DNA of 64,000 nucleotides. Source: NCEH01 sp043195095. Lineage in GTDB: Bacteria; Pseudomonadota; Alphaproteobacteria; Rhizobiales; Xanthobacteraceae. This document shows, piece after piece, positions 25,824 through 33,621 of this stretch. A model generated the notes under the pieces. It saw only the letters and a program-made list of their open reading frames with translations, ran no database searches and was not told the origin of the DNA. How positions within the stretch are numbered: position 1 is the stretch's first letter; each line of letters opens with the position of its first letter. The translations under genes and the position numbers were made by a program. The stretch is taken from NCBI RefSeq assembly GCF_043195095.1, contig NZ_JBAFWN010000006.1; one strand, given 5' to 3'.

Positions 25824-27805
25824 TCGGCTTGCGTGCAGGCATTTCGCTCGCCATCGCGGTGATTCTCTGCGCCGCGCTGGCGGTGATCGGCTGGGCCGCC
25901 GGGCGGGCCGCCGAGCGCACCATCGTGCCGGCCATTTCCGCCAAGGCGGAATCGGTCGGGCGCTCCGCCGCGGCCCTGGTGGAAAACGCCGTGCGGGCGG
26001 GCATCCCGCTCGACCAATTGGTGGGGGTCCGCGACTATTTCGACGATCTGCGGGCCGCCAATGCGGAACTGGCGCAGATCCGCATGATGACCACGTTCGG
26101 GGCGGTGCTCACCCAATCGGGCGCACCGAACCTGCCTGCCGACACGCCCGTGGTCTATTCCTCGGTCACCGCGCGCAGCGGAGCCCCGCTCGCCACCATC
26201 GCGATCGCCATCGACACCAGCGTCATTTCCGCCCAGGTCAGCGCGGTTCTGGTGGATGTGGCCTTCATCGGCATCGTGTCGCTGCTGGTGGCACTCGAAC
26301 TTGTGGCGCTGGTGGTTGGCACCAGCGGTGTCGAGGCGCTCGCCGCCCTGGAAGCGCGCATCCGGACGCTCGCCGGCGGGCGCTTGTCCCAGCACGCGGA
26401 CGCAGCCAAGCTGCCGCTGATCGCGCCCATCGACGCCCGCGTGGAGCAGGTGAACGCGGTCCACCGGCAGGTGCGCGCCACCGCCGAGGAGAAAGGCGAC
26501 GCGCGCGCCCTCGCCACCCTCGCCGAGGTGGAGAGCCGCACCGGCCTCGGCTCGGTGCATCCGGGCGAGAATCACGCGGCGACCATCGTGCGGCCGGCGC
26601 TGTTCCTGTTCATGGTGGCGGAGGAGCTGACCCGTCCGTTCCTGCCGCGCCTGGTGCAGGGGCTCGTGCCGGCGAAGCTGCCGTTCAGCCTCGACTTCGC
26701 CATGAGCCTGCCAATCGTCGTGTTCATGGCTGGCGTCGCGCTGTGCCAATTGCCGTTCGCGGTCGCCTCCGAACGTCTGGGGCGGCGCTCCTCCTTCATG
26801 CTGGGGGCGCTCATCGCCGCGTTCGGCTATTGCGCCTCCGGCCTCACCGGCGACTATTGGCTATTCCTCGGCACCCGCTTCCTCTCGGCCATCGGCTATG
26901 CGCTGGTGTTCGTCTCCGCCCAGGGGCACGTGATCGACCATTCCCGGCCGAGCGAGCGCACCGCCGGCCTCGCGGTGTTCGTCAAGGCGATCATGGTGGC
27001 CGGCCTGTGCGGTCCGCCCATCGGCGGCGTCATCGCCGACCGGCTGGGCGGGCAGGCGGCGTTCCTCGTCTCCGCCGGCCTTGCCGTGGTCGCGCTGGTG
27101 GTCGCCTTCCTCTCGCTGCCGCGCTCCGAGCCGCGCCGCGGCGGCGCCGGGGTCGGCGTGTCGGAGCTTGCCGCCGCCTTCAAGGCGCCGCGCCTCGCGG
27201 CCCTACTGTTCGGCTGCGCGCTGCCGGCGAAATTCCTGCTGGTGGCGGTGTGCTTCTATCTCGTTCCGGTGGAATTGCAGCGCGAGGGCTATAGCGCTGC
27301 CGCGATCGGCCGGCTTCAGATGATCTATCCCATCTTGATGGTGGTGGCGGTGCCGGTGTTCGCCGCGCTGGCGGAGCGCATGAACGCGCGCTCCGGCTTT
27401 GTGATCGCCGGCGGGCTGGTGGCCGGCGGCGGCGCGCTTCTGCTCACGCTCGGCACCTCGCCGGCGCTAATCGCGCTGGTGCTGGCGCTGCTGGGGATCG
27501 GGCAATCCATGTCCATCGCGCCGCAATCCGCTCTGGTGGCGGACAGCGCCCGCCACGTGCCCGGCGGCAGCTCGGCCGGGGTGCTCGGCCTGTTCCGCCT
27601 GATCGAGCGCTCGGGCAATGCGGCGGGGCCGGCGGCCGCCGGCCTGCTGCTCGCCGCCATCGGATTTGCCGCGGCGACCGCCTCGATCGGCATAATGGTG
27701 GTGGCGGGAGCCCTCGCCTTCGCGCTATCTGGTCGCAACGCATCCGCCACCCCGACCGAGGCCCCCGACGGCCCCGAGGTCTCACCGGAAGGAACTCCTC
27801 TGTGA
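25820..27805 (+). CDS. Fusion of sensor module and MFS transporter
   Basis: A 661-residue protein in two parts. Residues 1-250 repeat the sensor layout of the neighbours: TM1 (7-27), periplasmic region with RAGIPLDQLVGVRDYF (59-74), TM2 (143-167) and a helical linker. From about 256 a full MFS transporter follows with twelve hydrophobic segments and the family loop motif ASERLGRRSSFMLG. It overlaps the gene before (ATGA) and after (GTGA). There is no internal stop or ribosome-binding site at the junction, so the fusion looks real. Inference: transport through the MFS part is reported to, or controlled by, the sensor part. Confidence 0.85.
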   Translation: MIGLRAGISLAIAVILCAALAVIGWAAGRAAERTIVPAISAKAESVGRSAAALVENAVRAGIPLDQLVGVRDYFDDLRAANAELAQIRMMTTFGAVLTQSGAPNLPADTPVVYSSVTARSGAPLATIAIAIDTSVISAQVSAVLVDVAFIGIVSLLVALELVALVVGTSGVEALAALEARIRTLAGGRLSQHADAAKLPLIAPIDARVEQVNAVHRQVRATAEEKGDARALATLAEVESRTGLGSVHPGENHAATIVRPALFLFMVAEELTRPFLPRLVQGLVPAKLPFSLDFAMSLPIVVFMAGVALCQLPFAVASERLGRRSSFMLGALIAAFGYCASGLTGDYWLFLGTRFLSAIGYALVFVSAQGHVIDHSRPSERTAGLAVFVKAIMVAGLCGPPIGGVIADRLGGQAAFLVSAGLAVVALVVAFLSLPRSEPRRGGAGVGVSELAAAFKAPRLAALLFGCALPAKFLLVAVCFYLVPVELQREGYSAAAIGRLQMIYPILMVVAVPVFAALAERMNARSGFVIAGGLVAGGGALLLTLGTSPALIALVLALLGIGQSMSIAPQSALVADSARHVPGGSSAGVLGLFRLIERSGNAAGPAAAGLLLAAIGFAAATASIGIMVVAGALAFALSGRNASATPTEAPDGPEVSPEGTPL

Positions 27806-28815
27806 TGGACCGGCGCTCCGTTCTCTCCCTGGGCCTGGGTGCCGGCGCACTCGGCGTCATGGGCGCGCCTGCGCCCGCCTTCGCGCAGGATCGCCCGTTC
27901 CGCATCCTGATGCTGACCTTTCGCGGCGACACCGACGTGGAGCGCGGCTTCCGCTATTTCTTCGACGCCGCCGGGGTGAAGGCGCAATTTCTCACCCGCG
28001 ACGTGGAGCGCGACGCCACCCGGGTCAAGCCGATCCTCGCGGAGGAGCTGCCCACGTTCAAGCCGGACCTGATCTACACCTACGGCACGCCCAACACGCT
28101 GGCGGTCGCGGGGCCCTATGACGCGCCCGCCGACGCATCGTTCGTGCGCGACATCCCGGTGGTGTTCGCCCTGGTCGCCGCGCCGGTCCAGGTGAAGATC
28201 GCGCCCTCGGTCGCCTCCTCCGGCCGCAACGTGACCGGCGCGGTCCATGTGGTGCCGACCGACGTGCAGATGCGCGCCATGCAGACCTACAAATCCTTCT
28301 CCAAGGTCGGCGTGATCTATTCCCCGAACGAGAGCAATTCCCTCGTCATCGTCAAAGAGATGAAGGCGTTCTGCGACAGCGTGGGCGCGACCCTGGTGAC
28401 CCAGCCGCTGACCATGCACGGCACCCGCCCCACCGGCGAGGGCGTGGAGCAATTCGTGCGCAACATGCGCGCCCAGGGGGTGGACTGGCTGTATCTGCCG
28501 CCCGACACCTTCCTTGCCACCATCTTCAACCGCATCGCCCCGGTGGCGATCGACGTAGGCCTGCCCACCTTCGGCTCCACGGAATTCTTCCTGCGCGAGG
28601 GCGAGGGACTTGTCGGGCTGGTGAGCCGGTATTATTCGGTGGGACAGCTGGCGGCGTCGAAAGCGGTCGAGATCCTGGTGCAAAAGAAGGCGCCCAAGGA
28701 TATTCCGATCGAAACCCTGAAGCGCTTCGCCTTGATCATCAACATGAATGTGGCGAAGAAGCTCGGCGTGTTCCCGCCCATCGTCATGCTGAACTATGCG
28801 GAAGTCCTCACATGA
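27802..28815 (+). CDS. Tat-exported ABC-type substrate-binding protein (ABC_sub_bind family)
   Basis: A 337-residue periplasmic binding protein with a twin-arginine signal (DRRSVLSLGLGAGALG, cleavage near AFA-Q about residue 33). The mature part follows the ABC_sub_bind (COG2984-like) pattern: ILMLTFRGDTDVERGF, DLIYTYGTPNTLAVAG, VVFALVAAPVQVKIAPSV, NVTGAVHVVPTDVQMRAM, KVGVIYSPNESNS. No ABC permease or ATPase accompanies it. The start may be GTG 27802 or ATG 27805; both overlap the MFS stop. Without its usual transporter it may deliver ligand to the sensor proteins or to the sensor-MFS fusion. Confidence 0.85.
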   Translation: MMDRRSVLSLGLGAGALGVMGAPAPAFAQDRPFRILMLTFRGDTDVERGFRYFFDAAGVKAQFLTRDVERDATRVKPILAEELPTFKPDLIYTYGTPNTLAVAGPYDAPADASFVRDIPVVFALVAAPVQVKIAPSVASSGRNVTGAVHVVPTDVQMRAMQTYKSFSKVGVIYSPNESNSLVIVKEMKAFCDSVGATLVTQPLTMHGTRPTGEGVEQFVRNMRAQGVDWLYLPPDTFLATIFNRIAPVAIDVGLPTFGSTEFFLREGEGLVGLVSRYYSVGQLAASKAVEILVQKKAPKDIPIETLKRFALIINMNVAKKLGVFPPIVMLNYAEVLT

Positions 28816-29495
28816 TGGCCGGTTTATCGGCAGCACGGCCCCTGGATGACAGCCTGACCTGGCGCGAACTGCGCCCGGAGGATCTGGACGAGGTGGAAAC
28901 GCTGCATCGCCTGGCGGTTGGCCCGGTGGTGCGGCCGGATATCGTGAAGCCGGAATCCCGGTCCTATTTCGCCAGCATCCTCAACGGTCGCGGCCGGGTG
29001 ATCGGCGCCTTCGACGGCCGACTGATCGCCTATGGCATCCTCCAGCACGATCATTCCCCGGCGGACGATCCCCGGCGCGAGCTGGGCCTGGAGCCGGGCG
29101 CGCCGGTCGGCCGGCTCGCCGGCGCCTCGGTGGCCCCCGCCTTCCGGGGGCGCGGGCTCCAGCGCCTGACCATCAGCGCCCGCGTCGCCATGGCGCCGCC
29201 GGACATGGCGCTGTTCTCCACCGCCGCGCCGGTCAATACGCCGAGCTGGGCGAGCCTGCTGGCGGAGGGCTTTCCGATCCACGGCATCGTCCAGCGCTAC
29301 GGCGGCTATCTGCGCTACATGATGGTCCGCGACGGCGCGACCTACGACCCGGCGCACGCCCTGACGGTGGACCCTCTGAACCTGCCTCTTCAAGACGAAT
29401 TATTCGCGAAGGGGTGGCGCGGATTTGCCCGCTCGCGCCTGCCGTCGGGCGCGCCCGGCATCCTGTTCGCCCCGCCACAGCCGAGACTTGCGTGA
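28812..29495 (+). CDS. GNAT-fold acetyltransferase-like protein
   Basis: A 227-residue cytoplasmic protein with a GNAT core: WRELRPEDLDEVETLH at the N-terminus, beta strand GRVIGAFDGRLIAYGIL and the acetyl-CoA motif VAPAFRGRGLQRLTI (about 107-121, R/Q-x-x-G-x-G/A form). The C-terminal third (residues 160-227) is not typical. The start overlaps the binding-protein gene by four bases, so it is translated from the same message. A substrate cannot be named; possible targets are a transported compound or a protein of the signalling circuit. Confidence 0.8.
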   Translation: MMAGLSAARPLDDSLTWRELRPEDLDEVETLHRLAVGPVVRPDIVKPESRSYFASILNGRGRVIGAFDGRLIAYGILQHDHSPADDPRRELGLEPGAPVGRLAGASVAPAFRGRGLQRLTISARVAMAPPDMALFSTAAPVNTPSWASLLAEGFPIHGIVQRYGGYLRYMMVRDGATYDPAHALTVDPLNLPLQDELFAKGWRGFARSRLPSGAPGILFAPPQPRLA

Positions 29496-29574
29496 TGTCC
29501 CGGTGCATGATGTTTTGGCCCGCTCAGCTGGCGCCACCCGCCCCCCCTTTCCGGGAGCCGCCTGCCGGCGAACC

Positions 29575-30027
29575 ATGAGCACGTCCCTCCCCCCCCAGGC
29601 GCCGATTCGCGCATCGCTCACCATCGACGCGACCGTCGATGCGATCGCCGACGCCACGGAGTGGCTCGGAACCCTTGCGGAGGCCGAGGACTGGCCGATG
29701 GCGCTGAAGTTCGGCCTTGAGCTGAGCGTCGAGGAAGCGCTGGCCAATGTGGTGTCCTACGCCTTCGAAGGCGTGGACGCCGCGCCGATGATCCGGCTGG
29801 ACCTGCTGGAGCTGGACGGTGATCGCATCGGCGTGCGGATCGTCGACAACGGCATTCCCTTCGATCCCACCAACGTGGCCGAACCCGAGGTGCCGGAGAG
29901 CGTCGAGGACGCCAAGATCGGCGGCCACGGCGTGCAATTGATGCGGCACTTCCTGGAAAGCCTCACCTACCAGCGCCAGGGCGATGAAAACCATCTCACC
30001 CTGGTGACGAAGCCGAAGACGACCTGA
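29575..30027 (+). CDS. RsbW-like ATP-binding anti-sigma/switch kinase
   Basis: A 150-residue HATPase_c_2 protein: N box FGLELSVEEALANVVSYAF, G1 IVDNGIPFDP and G2 GGHGVQLMRHF are all present, so ATP binding and kinase activity on a STAS partner are expected. In partner switching such a protein either binds its target or the unphosphorylated STAS antagonist. The ATG at 29575 is chosen as the first start after low-complexity sequence; its ribosome-binding site is weak. The STAS gene is the second gene downstream and the phosphatase gene lies in the divergent operon. No sigma factor is encoded nearby, so the final target is unknown. Confidence 0.9.
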   Translation: MSTSLPPQAPIRASLTIDATVDAIADATEWLGTLAEAEDWPMALKFGLELSVEEALANVVSYAFEGVDAAPMIRLDLLELDGDRIGVRIVDNGIPFDPTNVAEPEVPESVEDAKIGGHGVQLMRHFLESLTYQRQGDENHLTLVTKPKTT

Positions 30028-30055
30028 CCATGCGCGACCTGCGAGGGGTTCCCTC

Positions 30056-31690
30056 ATGCTGATCCTGGCCGGGCTTCTGGCCGGCCTGGGCCTGCTGTTC
30101 ATCGGCCTCAAGCTGATGAGCGTTCATTTGCAGCAAGCCATGGGGCGGCGCGTGCGCACCATGCTGAAGGCGGCCACGCGCTCCTCCTTCTCCGGCTTCT
30201 TCTGCGGCGCCTTCGCGGGCGCGGCGGCGCAATCCAGCAATGCGGTCACGCTGATCGCCGGCAATCTGGTGCGCGGCGGCGTGTTCACCACGCGCGACGC
30301 GATCCCGGTGGTGGCGGGCGCGAATGTGGGCACCTCCGCCTTGGTGTTCGTCGCCTCCATCGACATGCGCCTGGCGGTGCTGCTGCTCATCGCCCTGGTG
30401 GGCATGACCTATCAGCTGCGCCTGGACCGGCGCCCGAACTGGCGCGACTGGATGGGCGTGACGCTCGGCCTCGCGCTGCTGTTCCTGGGGCTCGATTTCA
30501 TCAAGTCGGCCCCCAAGGGCATCGACATCACTCAGGCGGCCGAGACGCTCTCCAGCGGCATGACCCCGCTGATCGGGCTGGCGCTCGGCTTCGTGGCGGC
30601 GGTGATCACCCAGTCCGCCTCCACCGCCACCATCCTCGCTGTGGCGGCCACCAAGGCGCGGCTGCTGGGGCTGGAAGACTCCTTCTACCTGATCCTCGGC
30701 GCCAATTTCGGTTCCGGCATCGCCACCCTGGTGTCGGCGGGGGGCCTTGCGGGCATCGGCAAGCAATTGTGCTTCGTCCACATCCTGGTGAAGGCGGTGG
30801 GCTGCGTGATCGTGTTTGCGGTCTGGCGCGGCGCGGAGCTGGCCGGCTGGGACAGCCCGGCCATCCTCGCCAATCTCGGCGGCGGCGAGCCCACCTTGTC
30901 GATCTCGCTGCTGTTCCTCGCGCTTCAGCTGAGCGGCGGCCTGGTCGTCACCGGCCTGCGCGGGCTGACCGAGAAAATCTCCGTGGCGCTGAGCCCCGCC
31001 TCGGTGGAGGACCAGGTCTCGCGCCCCCACTTCATCCACGACGCGGCCATGGGCGATCCGTCCACCGCGCTCGATCTCGCGGCCCACGAGACCGACCGGC
31101 TGGTGAGCCTGCTGCCGGACCTGCTGCCCGACCTCGACCAGAGTTCCACCGGCGCCGCCAAGCAACGCACGGTGCTGTGGCAAGGGTCCAGCACCATCGT
31201 CGCGGCGACCAGCCAATTCGTGGTGCGGGTGATCGAGCGGCGTGTGGGCCGGGAGGACCTTGACCTTGCGCTGCATCTCCAGGAGCAGCTCGACCTCGTC
31301 AAATTCCTCCAGGATACGCTGCATGATTTTTCGCAGGTGGTGGAAGAGTTCAAGGAGCTGCCGCCGCTCGCCTTCAACCTGTCGGAAGCGCTGCGCACCA
31401 TCGTGCTCTCCCTGGTGGATGCGCGCAGCGGCACGAACGAGGATTTCGACATCCTCATCGCCCTGACCTCCGACCGCAGCGAGATGCTGGATCGCATTCG
31501 CCGCGCGCTGGCCAGCTCCGGGCTCAATTCCGGGGAAGAGGCCCGCAAGCTATTGCTCGCCACCAGCCTGTTCGAACGCGCGGTATGGCTGGTGCGGAGG
31601 CTCGCAGTGGCGTTGCGCGCGGATGCGAATGACGATAAGCCGGCACTTGCACGTAACAAGGCGAACCTGGAAGAGGCTCATGCAGATTGA
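30056..31690 (+). CDS. Na/Pi-cotransporter family protein with PhoU-like tail
   Basis: A 544-residue membrane protein with two inverted NptA/PNaS repeats carrying the signature AAQSSNAVT (about 57-65) and ITQSASTAT (about 184-192), about nine membrane segments up to residue 310, and a long helical cytoplasmic domain (330-520) like PhoU-fused members of the family. Classical members move phosphate with sodium; bacterial ones with this tail are often of unknown substrate. It lies between the RsbW-like and STAS genes and overlaps the latter by 11 bases, so it is part of the signalling operon. Confidence 0.88.
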   Translation: MLILAGLLAGLGLLFIGLKLMSVHLQQAMGRRVRTMLKAATRSSFSGFFCGAFAGAAAQSSNAVTLIAGNLVRGGVFTTRDAIPVVAGANVGTSALVFVASIDMRLAVLLLIALVGMTYQLRLDRRPNWRDWMGVTLGLALLFLGLDFIKSAPKGIDITQAAETLSSGMTPLIGLALGFVAAVITQSASTATILAVAATKARLLGLEDSFYLILGANFGSGIATLVSAGGLAGIGKQLCFVHILVKAVGCVIVFAVWRGAELAGWDSPAILANLGGGEPTLSISLLFLALQLSGGLVVTGLRGLTEKISVALSPASVEDQVSRPHFIHDAAMGDPSTALDLAAHETDRLVSLLPDLLPDLDQSSTGAAKQRTVLWQGSSTIVAATSQFVVRVIERRVGREDLDLALHLQEQLDLVKFLQDTLHDFSQVVEEFKELPPLAFNLSEALRTIVLSLVDARSGTNEDFDILIALTSDRSEMLDRIRRALASSGLNSGEEARKLLLATSLFERAVWLVRRLAVALRADANDDKPALARNKANLEEAHAD

Positions 31691-31982
31691 GCGCGAACAA
31701 GCCGGCGAAGACGTTCTGCTGAAGGTGGCCGGTCGTCTCGACACGCCGAACGCGAAGCCGTTCGAAGCAAGCCTGCTGGAGGTGGTGAACACCACCGGAG
31801 GCGGCATCGTGGTGGACCTTGCGGGCGTGGTCTATGTCTCGTCCTCGGGCCTGCGCGCCCTGCTGGTGGCGGGCAAGGCCATGCGCACCGCGAAGCGCAA
31901 GCTGTCCCTCAAGTCGCTTCAGCCGCAGATCCGCGAAGTGTTCGACATTTCCGGCTTCTCGACCCTGTTCGAAATCAGCTGA
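31680..31982 (+). CDS. STAS-domain anti-sigma factor antagonist (RsbV-like)
   Basis: A 100-residue single STAS domain. DLAGVVYVSSSGLRALL (46-62) contains the phosphorylation site, predicted as Ser55 by alignment with the Ser of RsbV/SpoIIAA. It should be phosphorylated by the RsbW-like kinase at 29575 and dephosphorylated by the PP2C protein at 21358, closing a complete partner-switching circuit. The ATG overlaps the transporter gene by 11 bases, with AAGAGG just upstream. It is the last gene of the operon. Confidence 0.92.
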   Translation: MQIEREQAGEDVLLKVAGRLDTPNAKPFEASLLEVVNTTGGGIVVDLAGVVYVSSSGLRALLVAGKAMRTAKRKLSLKSLQPQIREVFDISGFSTLFEIS

Positions 31983-32003
31983 GTTCGGCATCGGCCGACC
32001 GTG

Positions 32004-32022
32004 CCGGCGGCCCCGCCGCCGG
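32004..32022. terminator. Hairpin at end of the partner-switching operon
   Basis: A perfect 8-bp stem (CCGGCGGC / GCCGCCGG) with a 3-base loop lies 22 bases after the STAS stop, between convergent genes. No T-run. Confidence 0.4.
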
Positions 32023-32119
32023 AAAGCCCCAGGGCGGGGCGCGGTCTGCCCCCGGGGATAGCCCGGCCTCCCGTTCCAGGCGGCTCAGGTCCCGGCCGCT
32101 CCGCTTGCGGGGTTCGGCT

Positions 32120-32629
32120 TCAGTGCGGTTCTTCGGTGTGATTGCCGAGCCGGTCGGACAAGGCCAGCACCAGGCTCGAGAGCACGAACACCGCATGGAT
32201 GATCACCAGCCACATCAGCCAGGTGGTATCGGCGCCCGCGCCCAGGTTCATGAAGGCCTTGAGCAGCGCGATGGCGGAAATCGCGACGATTGAGGCCAGC
32301 AGCTTCTGCTTGAGCCCGCTGAAATCCACCCGCGTCATCCATTCCGGCCAGTCGGGATGGCCGTTGGGGTCGATCTTCGAGACGAAATTCTCATAGCCCG
32401 AGAAGATCACGATCAACACCAGATTGCCGGTGAAGGTCAGGTCCACCAGGGTCAGGATGCCGAGGATGGTGTCGGACTCGCTGGCGTCCAGCGCGTGCGT
32501 CACGAAATGCAGCAGCTCGTGGCCGAACTTGAACAGCAGCACCAGCAGCGCAATCACGAGGCCGATATAGAAGGGCGCCATCAGCCAGCGGCTGCGAAAG
32601 AGTATGCCCTCGATGCCCCGTTCCAGCAT
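32120..32629 (-). CDS. YqhA/UPF0114 family membrane protein
   Basis: A 169-residue protein with four hydrophobic segments (about 17-42, 58-80, 105-128 and 138-158) and the UPF0114 pattern: ILFRSRWLMAPFYIGL, ESDTILGILTLVDLTFTGNLVLIV, SGYENFVSKID. The start at 32629 (MLERGIEGILFRSRW) matches the family's usual N-terminus; the frame extends 14 codons upstream. Function is unknown. It follows the dehydrogenase gene on the same strand after 109 bases and may be read through from the ABC operon. Confidence 0.88.
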   Translation of the reverse strand: MLERGIEGILFRSRWLMAPFYIGLVIALLVLLFKFGHELLHFVTHALDASESDTILGILTLVDLTFTGNLVLIVIFSGYENFVSKIDPNGHPDWPEWMTRVDFSGLKQKLLASIVAISAIALLKAFMNLGAGADTTWLMWLVIIHAVFVLSSLVLALSDRLGNHTEEPH

Positions 32630-32738
32630 GGCCGTCCCCGTCCGGTCTGTGCGCCGCAGCATGCCTCGCATGCAACGGCGCCAAGGGCAAGCCTGCCGGA
32701 CGCGCAGCCTCAGACGCTGCGTCAGTGCGCCGCCGCCT

Positions 32739-33617
32739 TCAGCCGCGGCGGGAGGTCATGGCCCGATAGGCTTCGATCACCTGGCTGTCGTCGGCCCGGC
32801 CGAGACCCTGGGCGGAGGCGGCCAGGAACAATTGCTGGGCGAGCGCGGCCAGCGGCGTCGGCGCCTTCGCGCCACGGCCGGCCTCCAGCACGATGCCGAG
32901 GTCCTTCACGAAGATGTCCACGGCGCTCGTGACCTTGCCGTCGTCGGCCGCCATGCGGGGCCCGCGATTGTTGAGCATCCAGCTCGCCGCCGCGCTCTCG
33001 CCGAAGATCTCCAGCAATTGCGGCAGATCGAGCCCCGCCCGCTCGGCCAGCGACAGCGCCTCGGCGGCGGTGGCGATATGCACGCCGCACAGAAGCTGGT
33101 TGATGGTCTTCACCATCGCCCCCTGCCCCGGCGCAGTGCCGACGCGGAACAGCCGGCTGCCCATGGTGCGGAGCACGCCTTCGACGCGGGCATAGAGCGA
33201 GTCCGGGGCGCTGGCCATCACAGTCAAGCCCGCATTCTGCGCGCCCACCACGCCGCCGGACACCGGCGCATCCACAAGGCCGCGCTGCGACAGGGCAAGG
33301 CGCGCCGCCATGGCTTCCACGCGCGGCGGGGAACAGGTGGAGCACAGAATCACCGCCCCGTCCGCCGCCAGCGCATCCGCCGCGCCGGCCTCGAACAGCA
33401 CCTGCTCGGCCTGGTCGGCATTCACCACCATCAGCACCAGCAGGTCCGCACCCTGCGCCGCATCGGCTGGGGATGAGGCCGCGCGGCCGCCGCCGGCGGC
33501 GAAGGTGGAAAGCGACGCCGCGTTCAGATCGAAGCCGGCCACCTCGTGCCCGGCCGCAACAAGATGCTGCGCCATGGGCAGCCCCATGGCGCCCAGCCCG
33601 ACAAATCCGATCCGCAT
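32739..33617 (-). CDS. NAD(P)-dependent 3-hydroxyisobutyrate-type dehydrogenase
   Basis: A 292-residue beta-hydroxyacid dehydrogenase: Rossmann motif IGFVGLGAMGLPMAQHL at the start, substrate motif DAPVSGGVVGAQNAGL (about 116-131), catalytic Lys in GAMVKTINQLLCG (about 171) and cofactor-side VDIFVKDLGIVLE. INQLLCGVHIATAAEALSLA resembles L-threonate dehydrogenase (LtnD) and tartronate semialdehyde reductase. It begins four bases after the permease stop, so it belongs to the ABC operon and probably oxidises the imported sugar acid. The exact substrate is not determined; no LtnD partner genes (kinase, aldolase) are present. Confidence 0.88.
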   Translation of the reverse strand: MRIGFVGLGAMGLPMAQHLVAAGHEVAGFDLNAASLSTFAAGGGRAASSPADAAQGADLLVLMVVNADQAEQVLFEAGAADALAADGAVILCSTCSPPRVEAMAARLALSQRGLVDAPVSGGVVGAQNAGLTVMASAPDSLYARVEGVLRTMGSRLFRVGTAPGQGAMVKTINQLLCGVHIATAAEALSLAERAGLDLPQLLEIFGESAAASWMLNNRGPRMAADDGKVTSAVDIFVKDLGIVLEAGRGAKAPTPLAALAQQLFLAASAQGLGRADDSQVIEAYRAMTSRRG

Positions 33618-33621
33618 GGTC

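Noticed and set aside
26500..26620. Frame break between the sensor and MFS parts at 25820-27805
   Set aside because: The reading frame is continuous and no ribosome-binding site plus ATG appears at the junction, so a sequencing or splitting artefact is not indicated.
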